Shown one piece after another: positions 8,821 to 15,494 of a stretch of DNA of 64,000 nucleotides; position 1 is the first letter of the stretch; every line of letters starts with the position of its first letter. The translations under genes and the position numbers were made by a program. This DNA comes from Shewanella morhuae (GTDB lineage Bacteria; Pseudomonadota; Gammaproteobacteria; Enterobacterales; Shewanellaceae): contig NZ_FTNN01000013.1 of NCBI RefSeq assembly GCF_900156405.1, positions 60,130-124,129 of the forward strand. Reading direction: 5' to 3'. The notes beneath the pieces were generated by a model. It had not been told where the DNA came from. It saw only the letters and a list, made by a program, of their open reading frames with translations, and ran no database searches.

Positions 8821-9405
8821 ATGAAATCATTTTTAACAGCCATTGCGGCATCGACATGCCTAATCGTAAGTTTATTTACCGCACCAATAGCACTCGCTGA
8901 CGAGAGCTACGAGCAGGCTGTGGTTAATTTTCAAAAAGCGAAAGAAACCAGTAAATTTTTCGACACCGCCTATGGCTACGCCTTGTTCCCTACTGTTGGA
9001 AAAGGTGGCATTGGTATTGGTGCTGCCTATGGTAAGGGCCGCGTTTACAAAGGCGGCGTCTATGTGGGTGACTCGAGCCTGACTCAATTATCTATCGGGT
9101 TTCAATTAGGTGGGCAAGCCTATAGCGAAATCATCTTCTTTAAAGATGCTAAAGCGTATGAAAACTTTACCAGTGGTAGTTTCGAGTTTGATGCTCAAGC
9201 TTCAGCAGTGGCGATAAACATGGGCGCGAGCGCACAGGCAGGCACCACAGGTAACTCAGCGGGCGCAGGCCAAGCTGGCAGCAATAGCTCAGCCAAAGGC
9301 TCTTATATCAACGGTATGGCGGTATTTACCGCAGCTAAAGGCGGCTTAATGTTTGAAGCTGCACTGGCAGGACAAGCCTTTAGCTTCGAGCCTAAAACCA
9401 ACTAA
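8821..9405 (+). CDS. SYLF/YSC84 lipid-binding domain protein, exported
   Basis: A 194-residue protein with a signal peptide (residues 1-26, ending IALA). The body follows the SYLF pattern: AKETSKFFDTAYGYALFPTVGKGGIGIGAAYGKGRVY, then LSIGFQLGGQAYSEIIFF, and the closing GGLMFEAALAGQAFSFEP. SYLF domains bind phosphoinositides in eukaryotes; in bacteria the exported forms probably bind lipid in the periplasm or outer membrane, but no role is established. Residues 128-157 are a Gly/Ala/Ser-rich insert. GAGG lies before the ATG and a terminator follows. Confidence 0.88.
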   Translation: MKSFLTAIAASTCLIVSLFTAPIALADESYEQAVVNFQKAKETSKFFDTAYGYALFPTVGKGGIGIGAAYGKGRVYKGGVYVGDSSLTQLSIGFQLGGQAYSEIIFFKDAKAYENFTSGSFEFDAQASAVAINMGASAQAGTTGNSAGAGQAGSNSSAKGSYINGMAVFTAAKGGLMFEAALAGQAFSFEPKTN

Positions 9406-9430
9406 CACAAAGCGTTAAACATTTTAATCT

Positions 9431-9459
9431 AACGGCGAGCCTCAGTGCTCGCCGTTTTT
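9431..9459 (+). terminator. Terminator of the SYLF gene
   Basis: AACGGCGAGC and GCTCGCCGTT pair around a CTCAGT loop and are followed by TTTTTG, 26 nt after the stop of the rightward gene. Confidence 0.85.
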
Positions 9460-9579
9460 GTCAAAATCTATCTTACTAAAACTGCATTCGATTTTCAGCC
9501 CACACAAACCACTTTAAACTTACTCGTGCCCCCAAGGCGCTGGCGGTAATATAACCGGCTGCGTGAGATCAAAGTCGAC

Positions 9580-10125
9580 TTAAAAATCGCGGTTGGCCCG
9601 TGTGAGTTGATAGCTAAAAGTCGTTGGCGTAATTGCAATATGCCACACATTAGTGATCGACTGAGTTAAACCATTTTTAACAAAGTTATCAATTGAATCT
9701 TTATCAATAGGAAAGGACTGCTTTTGCAATGTTCCATCAGTAATCGTATCACCACCATACATAGTTACGGCATCTTCGCTTCCATCCTGATGACGGTGAT
9801 CATGTTTCAGCTTTAGCCCTTGCAACGTCTTGGTCAGTACCCAAGTTCGCGAGTGATCATCACCCACATGAAACGGAATGTTAAGCTCTGTATCGCTGCA
9901 TTCTCGTACGTGCATAATCAGTGGCTTACCACTAAAATCAGCGTCGGCGGCGTCACCCGATACCACTTTTCCAGCAAAGGCTTTGCCACAATAGGATGCG
10001 ATATTCGTAAAGAAAGTATCTTGGGTTTTCATCGCCTGCGGGTAGGTTTGCGTTGCTACTGAAGGAAAGGTAATAAAAGATAAACTCATAAGTCCGAGGG
10101 TGAATAAGGTAGTACGAGGTTTCAT
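9580..10125 (-). CDS. Exported hypothetical protein
   Basis: A 181-residue protein with a signal peptide (MKPRTTLFTLGLMSLSFITF, cleavage probably after SVA near residue 25). The mature part holds two cysteines (YCGKAF and VRECSD), likely a periplasmic disulfide, and a HDHRHQDGSED segment that could bind metal. The start at 10125 is preferred over the ATG at 10137 because GGAG lies directly before it. No family recognised. It is separated from the upstream acyltransferase by a 45-nt hairpin. Confidence 0.7.
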   Translation of the reverse strand: MKPRTTLFTLGLMSLSFITFPSVATQTYPQAMKTQDTFFTNIASYCGKAFAGKVVSGDAADADFSGKPLIMHVRECSDTELNIPFHVGDDHSRTWVLTKTLQGLKLKHDHRHQDGSEDAVTMYGGDTITDGTLQKQSFPIDKDSIDNFVKNGLTQSITNVWHIAITPTTFSYQLTRANRDF

Positions 10126-10155
10126 GGTATTCTCCATTTTTTAGATAGAAACACC

Positions 10156-10200
10156 CTAACATAAGGGAATAAATTCAAACTGAATTAACCCTTATGTTAG
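10156..10200. repeat. Long two-part inverted repeat
   Basis: A perfect 12-bp inverted repeat (CTAACATAAGGG / CCCTTATGTTAG) encloses a second perfect 6-bp one (AATTCA / TGAATT, loop AAC), so 45 nt can fold into one hairpin with an internal bulge. It lies 18 nt beyond the acyltransferase stop, which suits a terminator, but no T run follows on either strand. It could also be an operator for the downstream gene. Confidence 0.7.
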
Positions 10201-10218
10201 TTTTAAGCAAATAATGGG

Positions 10219-11256
10219 TTACCAGCCAATATAAATCCGTGATCGGGTGCCTAAGCGTTTCTTAATAAAGCGCGCCGTGATAATACTGCCTACCATTAAG
10301 AAGATAAAAATACCCGCTGAAAATAGTATGCTAGTTACCCAAGAGCCTGGTGGTAAACGGAAACGCATTAAAGTCGCAGTGACGTTAAACATCATGTCGA
10401 AAAGTGGATGGATAAAGAAAATTGCAAAACTCATCTCAGCAATTTCAATTAACCAAGGTAGACGACTGCGCCCAGATAACCATTCACAAAAATTGAGCAC
10501 CAACACACACAAGCTTAACTTTTGAATAAACTGCCAATCAATACCATTATATTCAAACGGTGCTTTATGGTAGTTACCAATATGCTGCACGACGTAACTC
10601 TGTTCGACCAAGCTGACGATTAAAAATATCACTGCTAATGCACTGATAATAGAGCCAAAACGTCTCAAAAAATGCTCATCTTGGGAGTATAGAATACCAA
10701 TTAAATAAAAAGGCATAAAATACACCATAGAGTGGATAAAGTTAATATTCCCCACCGGCCTATGCAATAAAATAGCAACAATACAGCTCAGTACAAATAG
10801 CGTCCACCGCATCTGTTGCGAACAACGAATAAACCACAAAAAAATCGGTGAAAATAAAAACACTGCCATAATAAATGGAATATACCAATGTGGATAAAGG
10901 ATATAACCATTTCGTATCGTATAAAAAACACTCATCAATAGTTTATCAAGCGACTGGTGTTCCATAAAAATCCAGCGCAAGCATAAACAGAATAAACCAA
11001 TTAAAGACACAACTAAAAAAGGATAAAGTACGTTTTGTACTTTATTTTTCATAAACTTTTTATAGTCAAAATCCTTATAAAAAATTCGATGAAAAAAGTA
11101 TCCAGAGATAAACACAAATAATGCCGTACCTCCTCGCAATAAATTTTCCAGTAATAGCGGGAAACCTTCCCCTGAGTTATAAATACTGTGGCCCAAGACG
11201 ATAAAAATAATCGCAATGCCACGCATATAGGTAAATTCGAGCTGATTTTTTCTCAT
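10219..11256 (-). CDS. Acyltransferase 3 family membrane protein
   Basis: A 345-residue protein with about ten membrane helices. It opens with the family signature: MRKNQLEFTYMRGIAIIFIV, then LGHS, with the conserved His23, and later GTALFVFISGYFF. Acyltransferase-3 proteins move acetyl or other acyl groups onto sugars of surface glycans, peptidoglycan or exported molecules. The acceptor cannot be read from the sequence, and no glycan gene cluster is beside it. The start is 2 nt from the stop of the upstream HExxH protein gene, so the two are almost certainly co-transcribed. Confidence 0.88.
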   Translation of the reverse strand: MRKNQLEFTYMRGIAIIFIVLGHSIYNSGEGFPLLLENLLRGGTALFVFISGYFFHRIFYKDFDYKKFMKNKVQNVLYPFLVVSLIGLFCLCLRWIFMEHQSLDKLLMSVFYTIRNGYILYPHWYIPFIMAVFLFSPIFLWFIRCSQQMRWTLFVLSCIVAILLHRPVGNINFIHSMVYFMPFYLIGILYSQDEHFLRRFGSIISALAVIFLIVSLVEQSYVVQHIGNYHKAPFEYNGIDWQFIQKLSLCVLVLNFCEWLSGRSRLPWLIEIAEMSFAIFFIHPLFDMMFNVTATLMRFRLPPGSWVTSILFSAGIFIFLMVGSIITARFIKKRLGTRSRIYIGW

Positions 11257-11258
11257 TA

Positions 11259-12656
11259 TTAATTCATCGCACAGTAGAGGGTTCTTCCATCAACAACACT
11301 TGCAGAAACCCTAATAGTTCCATGGACTTCTGCTTCATTAAATACCAGATACTGACCCTCTCGTTGAAAAGGGAATGCCAAAGGTAACAGAGTTGCAGCC
11401 TCAATGCCCTCACAAAAATTTTGCATCGGCACATCGAGTAATGGACTGCCACTCACGGTCAAGTTACTAAATTGTGAACTCATGCCTAAATAGGCTTGAG
11501 TCATTTCATCTTGATAAGGCACAACATAAAACCCTGAACGCACCGCGCCAACATCAATAAAACTACTGCCATCACTCACGCTCGGCATCACCAATAACGG
11601 CACTTTAGGATCTTGCACATTGAGTAACAGCTGAGACAACTTCTCTTGCGTGGCGGGATAGTAAGCCAACATATCCTGCAAATATTTTTTCTGTTTATTA
11701 TCTTTTTTATCTGCAGGTTGTACTGCTCTAATGGGATTTAACAGCATATCTACCGGCAACATCCCTGACATAACCGACTCTTTCCACAGGTAAGGATCTT
11801 GAGTACTATCCAGCAATATACCAGCCAGAGCACCTATATTTTCCGCTTCCGCAGTCCAACCAGCCCACTTTGCCTGCTGTTGATAATAATCATGCACATA
11901 TTGAGTCAGTATTTGCTGGTAACCGAGTAAAGTTTGATTTCGGCTTAATAAACGTGCGCTAGCAACTAATTCGACATACTTGGCACTGCCTTCAATTAAA
12001 TCATTGATATAGCTCACACGGTATTCATTGGGCGCCATTTGCCGCCACTGCTGCAACCAATAGGCTGCATGACCCAAAAACAAAGACTGCCGCTCAGGTT
12101 CTGCTAATGCCGCCATTAAGGCATCAAATAACTGTAAACGGTAATAACGAGCATCGAAGTTGAGTGGAAACACTTCACCTTCATAATGACGGCTATCTTC
12201 TAGTACCCGCCATTCGGATTGGGCATAAAAATGAAAAGCCTCATGTAAGGCACTACCCGCCCAGATGAGAAAAGTGAGATCTGTAGATTTAGTGTCGGCG
12301 TTAAATTGAATATTTGGTGTTTCAAGCTGGATCAACACCCCAGGTTGACCCTGATACTGCGGAAAGCCAAAGTTGACTGACAGACCCGAATGCAGGTTAA
12401 CGGACTCCAAGACACTATTGTCTTGAATGACCTCTCCTCCAGGCTGACGCAACCAAACGTTACCACCATAGCTGAAAAGGTGTACTTTATCTTCAAGGCG
12501 AAATCCCGGCCACAAAGCTTCACTCTGGCGACTATTTTGCGCCATAAAATCGAGGTAAAGACGGGCGAGTTGTTCCGGAGATGCCTCATTGGTAAACGCG
12601 GGAGTAGCGGCAGAAACACCTAAAAACCATAGGATTACTACCATAATATTTTTCAT
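11259..12656 (-). CDS. Exported HExxH (gluzincin-like) putative metallopeptidase
   Basis: A 465-residue protein with a signal peptide (MKNIMVVILWFLGVSAATPA, cut near residue 22). HEAFH at 138-142 is a HExxH zinc motif inside a helix (LIWAGSALHEAFHFYAQ), and IEGSAKYVE at 221-229 offers Glu222 as a third ligand, about 80 residues later, as in gluzincins. The C-terminal 100 residues look like a beta-rich domain. No named family recognised. Protease activity is inferred from the motif only; an inactive structural role is possible. It forms a pair with the acyltransferase gene directly downstream. Confidence 0.7.
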   Translation of the reverse strand: MKNIMVVILWFLGVSAATPAFTNEASPEQLARLYLDFMAQNSRQSEALWPGFRLEDKVHLFSYGGNVWLRQPGGEVIQDNSVLESVNLHSGLSVNFGFPQYQGQPGVLIQLETPNIQFNADTKSTDLTFLIWAGSALHEAFHFYAQSEWRVLEDSRHYEGEVFPLNFDARYYRLQLFDALMAALAEPERQSLFLGHAAYWLQQWRQMAPNEYRVSYINDLIEGSAKYVELVASARLLSRNQTLLGYQQILTQYVHDYYQQQAKWAGWTAEAENIGALAGILLDSTQDPYLWKESVMSGMLPVDMLLNPIRAVQPADKKDNKQKKYLQDMLAYYPATQEKLSQLLLNVQDPKVPLLVMPSVSDGSSFIDVGAVRSGFYVVPYQDEMTQAYLGMSSQFSNLTVSGSPLLDVPMQNFCEGIEAATLLPLAFPFQREGQYLVFNEAEVHGTIRVSASVVDGRTLYCAMN

Positions 12657-12849
12657 TTATCTGCCTAAACAAACACAAGGAGTTTACAAAACAGCGCTAG
12701 CATATAGCGCAATCAAGCAATAGTGAAACGTTTGCAAAAAAATATTTTTACCCTCAAACATTTTAATAAAACCCCAATCGATGAGTCTTAATAAAATCAT
12801 ATTTTTAGCGTGACTTTATACCAATAAAACCATGGCATACGCAGGATCC

Positions 12850-13200
12850 TTAAATCTTAGGCTCAGGCGGTTTATCGCCAAACCACAGTGCGAGTTTATC
12901 CGCAGCACGAGATTTAACCTCATCGTCAATATATAAACTCACCATAGTTAGCGCCGCGGCAAGAGCCCCCAAATCGTCAGTAAAACCAACTAAAGGCGTC
13001 AAGTCAGGAATCGCATCTAAGGGGGAAATAAAATATGCCAGAGCACCAAAAATAACAGATTTAGCCCATTTAGGTGTATTCGGCTGCTGCGACGCATAAT
13101 AAAGCCACAGAGCACGCTCAATGACTTCTCTGCCTGCCTGACGACTAAAGAGTTTAATCTTGTTCCAAAATCCGCTGTCGGTAAATTGTTCGTCCGCCAT
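12850..13200 (-). CDS. YkvA family protein (DUF1232)
   Basis: A 116-residue protein. The segment YFISPLDAIPDLTPLVGFTDDLGALAAAL is split here by sense: the DUF1232 core is a membrane-like helix with I/S-P-x-D-xx-P-D followed by GFTDD. Flanks are charged. DUF1232 proteins are small inner-membrane-associated proteins of unknown role. It has its own GGAGCAATATA ribosome site and does not overlap its neighbours. Confidence 0.85.
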   Translation of the reverse strand: MADEQFTDSGFWNKIKLFSRQAGREVIERALWLYYASQQPNTPKWAKSVIFGALAYFISPLDAIPDLTPLVGFTDDLGALAAALTMVSLYIDDEVKSRAADKLALWFGDKPPEPKI

Positions 13201-13249
13201 TATATTGCTCCTGCAACTTGATATTGTTTCAGTATCAATTTATTCCTTC

Positions 13250-14008
13250 TCACAGTGTACGACGATAAGCGGCGGGGGTCAGGCCAAATTGTTGCTTAAA
13301 ACGTAGAGAAAACTTTTCCGCTGATTGATAACCACAGGCTAAGGCCACTTGCAACAATGGCTCGCCCGAGTTTTGCAGCAGGGCCAAACCATGACTTAGC
13401 CGGACTTCGACTAATAATTGCCTAAAACTCGTATCTTCTAACGCCAATTTACGCCTAAGACTAGCTGTACTCATGTATAACTTGTCGGCAACCTCTTCCT
13501 GCTGCCATGGCGCCGAAGGCCTCACACTCATCAAAGCCAAGGCGGCTTGAGTCACGCTGCGTTGCGTGTGGCCATACAGCCAGTTCACACTGCGTTTATC
13601 GGGCAAACTGAGCAGTAATGCGGCCAAATAATGCAGCTGAACAGAATCTGCCAGAGACAAACTCAAACTCTGCAATAACGCATTCCAAGCTAAGTCCACG
13701 GCTCGCGAGATGTTTTGAACCGGCATTGGGTCACGCCAATCTGCAGTGTTCGATAAAATGCCTTGGGGTAAATCGTGGGGGAGTAATAACTGCACCGCAC
13801 GATAGCGCCCAAGAAAAGGTCGGTTTACAAAGCTAATATGCGAACCCGCAGGAATTAACAGTAACTGGCCTTGGCTCACCAAAACCGATTCATCTTGCCA
13901 GAGTAAAGACTTTTCCCCATGAATAACCCGAATAATCGACGGCTGGTGCACAGGCACTTGAGATAACGATTGTGCCTGCTTCGAATCATATTCAAACAAA
14001 CGGATCAT
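13250..14008 (-). CDS. AraC family transcriptional regulator
   Basis: A 252-residue regulator. The N-terminal 130 residues have an AraC-type cupin look (GQLLLIPAGSHISFVNRPFLGRYRAVQL). The C-terminal 95 residues hold two helix-turn-helix motifs: QQEEVADKLYMSTASLRRKL and the signature LLQVALACGYQSAEKFSLRF followed by KQQFGLTPAAYRR. The gene starts 24 nt after the PEBP gene in the same direction, so it probably shares its transcript and may regulate it. Ligand unknown. Confidence 0.88.
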   Translation of the reverse strand: MIRLFEYDSKQAQSLSQVPVHQPSIIRVIHGEKSLLWQDESVLVSQGQLLLIPAGSHISFVNRPFLGRYRAVQLLLPHDLPQGILSNTADWRDPMPVQNISRAVDLAWNALLQSLSLSLADSVQLHYLAALLLSLPDKRSVNWLYGHTQRSVTQAALALMSVRPSAPWQQEEVADKLYMSTASLRRKLALEDTSFRQLLVEVRLSHGLALLQNSGEPLLQVALACGYQSAEKFSLRFKQQFGLTPAAYRRTL

Positions 14009-14032
14009 GACACCAGCCTAATTATCAGTGGG

Positions 14033-14572
14033 TTATCGGTTATATACAGCGGTCAACTTGGCGCTGCCTAATGCTTGTGCTCTGAGCATAAAGCCTAATA
14101 ATGCAGGGCTAGCGTCCTTTGGCAGCTCTAATGCACTAGGCAATGCCCACACAGTAAATTCATACCTGTGCACACCATGACCTTCTGGCGGACAAGCGCC
14201 ACCAAAGTCAGTGGTGCCAAAGTCATTTTTCAAGGCAATAGCGCCTTTGGGCAATGCATTAGCATGCGAACCAGCACCTTGCGCCAGTGATGTTTGTGCT
14301 GCGGGAAAGTTATATACGGCCCAGTGCCACCAACCGCTGCCCGTTGGCGCATCAGGATCATAAACCGTCACCGCAAACGCTTTCGTCCCCACAGGTATTT
14401 CAGTCCAAGTCAGTTGCGGCGAAATGTTTTCACCTTGGCAACCGAACCCATTAAATACTAATTGCGATGTGAGTTTATTGCCCTCGCTCATATCTTTGCT
14501 CGTTAACGTCATAGCATGTGCTTGCCCAAATAAGCACAATACTAAACTCGCCCCTAGCCACCATTTATTCAT
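14033..14572 (-). CDS. YbhB/YbcL-type Raf kinase inhibitor-like (PEBP) protein, exported
   Basis: A 179-residue protein with a signal peptide (MNKWWLGASLVLCLFGQAHA). PEBP signatures: AVTVYDPDAPTGSGWWHWAV, then FPAAQTSLAQGAG, and the C-terminal GVHRYEFTVWAL. E. coli YbcL is periplasmic and YbhB cytoplasmic; this one is exported. The ligand pocket of the family binds phospho-groups or anions, but the function in bacteria is mostly unknown. Its downstream neighbour is an AraC regulator, 24 nt away. Confidence 0.88.
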   Translation of the reverse strand: MNKWWLGASLVLCLFGQAHAMTLTSKDMSEGNKLTSQLVFNGFGCQGENISPQLTWTEIPVGTKAFAVTVYDPDAPTGSGWWHWAVYNFPAAQTSLAQGAGSHANALPKGAIALKNDFGTTDFGGACPPEGHGVHRYEFTVWALPSALELPKDASPALLGFMLRAQALGSAKLTAVYNR

Positions 14573-14735
14573 GCCTAATCTTCCATTAATGTTTCGACCT
14601 GACTAATCTACCTCAATCCAAAAGATAACATCTGCCCTAAAATGGCAACTTTCTGCCCAAAATGCTCAAATTTTAGAAAAAAACTATCATTTTTGCAATC
14701 TCTGAGCATGCCGGTGATTTTGTAAATAGAATGAA

Positions 14736-14749
14736 TGCATAACCATGCA
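14736..14749. promoter_or_regulatory. Possible ArgR (ARG box) site upstream of speF
   Basis: TGCAT AACC ATGCA is a perfect 5+4+5 palindrome with ARG-box geometry (TGAAT/TGCAT, 4 nt, ATTCA/ATGCA). The classical centre is A/T only, and here it is AACC, so the match is partial. ARG boxes usually come in pairs 3 nt apart; no clear second box is next to it. Control of an ornithine decarboxylase by ArgR would make sense, but this is inference. Confidence 0.4.
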
Positions 14750-14853
14750 AGTGCACCATGCGGTATAAACCAAGATACTTATTACCACAGCCTTTTAATT
14801 AAAATCATAGGAAAAATAATGTTAATTATGCAAATGTAATATTTTAAATAATA

Positions 14854-14882
14854 TTGACAATATTTACTTTCATAATTTAGAT
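14854..14882 (+). promoter_or_regulatory. Candidate promoter for speFL-speF
   Basis: TTGACA (14854-14859) is a perfect -35 hexamer. With a 17-nt spacer the -10 would be TTAGAT (14877-14882), which matches only half of TATAAT. The predicted start at about 14889 would give a leader of about 180 nt before speFL. Confidence 0.3.
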
Positions 14883-14995
14883 AACGATACTTAAGTGCGA
14901 TTGACTCGATTTAATATTTATTAAACAGGTTAAATTTTAATGTCGGATATTAAAAAGTAAGACATAGATCATGATTTTATTTACAACTCACATAT

Positions 14996-15029
14996 AAACT
15001 TCTCTTTGTAATAAACTTCTCTTTGTAAT
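14996..15029. repeat. Tandem 17-bp duplication
   Basis: AAACTTCTCTTTGTAAT occurs twice head to tail without a mismatch (14996-15012 and 15013-15029), 40-75 nt before the speFL start. It looks like a recent slippage duplication in the leader. Confidence 0.9.
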
Positions 15030-15070
15030 AAAAACCTAATTGTTTTCTCTAAGTCATAATGGAGTCGTAT

Positions 15071-15175
15071 ATGAAGAGGAAATCTAAAATCATGGCGCAT
15101 ATCCGGCGCACACGGCATATCATGATGCCCAGTCAACGTGACTATTTCGATCACTCCTTTATCTTCCTTCGCTAA
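15071..15175 (+). CDS. speFL: SpeFL ornithine-sensing leader peptide
   Basis: An unlisted 34-residue frame, MKRKSKIMAHIRRTRHIM then MPSQRDYFDHSFIFLR. From memory, E. coli SpeFL is also 34 residues and aligns without gaps: HIRRT at 10-14, HIM at 16-18, Arg23, Phe26-Asp27, Phe30 and the final Arg34 are shared, about 16 identities. GGAG lies 6 nt before the ATG. In E. coli and Salmonella, SpeFL stalls the ribosome when ornithine binds in the exit tunnel, which blocks Rho and lets speF be transcribed. The position 320 nt before speF fits this role. The Shewanella peptide has no experimental support that I know of. Confidence 0.88.
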   Translation: MKRKSKIMAHIRRTRHIMMPSQRDYFDHSFIFLR

Positions 15176-15494
15176 TTTCAGCGCAGTTAGTAGGCCAACG
15201 AACAGGTCTAAAGTGCTATTGCTCTAATTTTTGCAAACACTTAATGCACTGTCTTTGTTAGTTTATTAACTTGCATCACTATCAAAGTATTCTTTTATCA
15301 GTGCAGTTTACTGCGGCTAAACTATTTGCGCGGCTAATAAATATATTTTAACTTTTATTTATCCCGCCAAATAAGCAAAGCCACATCTAATCTGCGCACG
15401 TAATAGCTATATCTAATTTTTATGCCATTAATGTTTTTAATTAAGCATAGGCACTCTTGTATCTATTTTTTAAAAAGTAAAAGGGAAATTAACT
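15176..15494 (+). other. speFL-speF intergenic attenuation region
   Basis: This 319-nt stretch lies between the SpeFL stop and the speF start and holds no further frame of useful size. In enterics the equivalent segment carries the Rho loading site used when the ribosome releases from SpeFL. Here the part after 15180 is mixed in composition and the last 150 nt are AT-rich. I could not pick out a definite rut site or an intrinsic terminator. A ribosome site AAGGGAAATTAACT precedes speF. Confidence 0.5.

Larger units (their letters stand above)
14573..15070. other. AT-rich control region upstream of speFL-speF
   Basis: This 498-nt non-coding stretch, divergent between the PEBP gene and speF, is strongly AT-rich from about 14800 to 15060. 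It holds a TGCAT-AACC-ATGCA palindrome, a TTGACA -35 candidate and a 17-bp tandem duplication, each listed separately. High A+T content could attract H-NS-like silencers; that is inference. No other gene seen. Confidence 0.6.
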
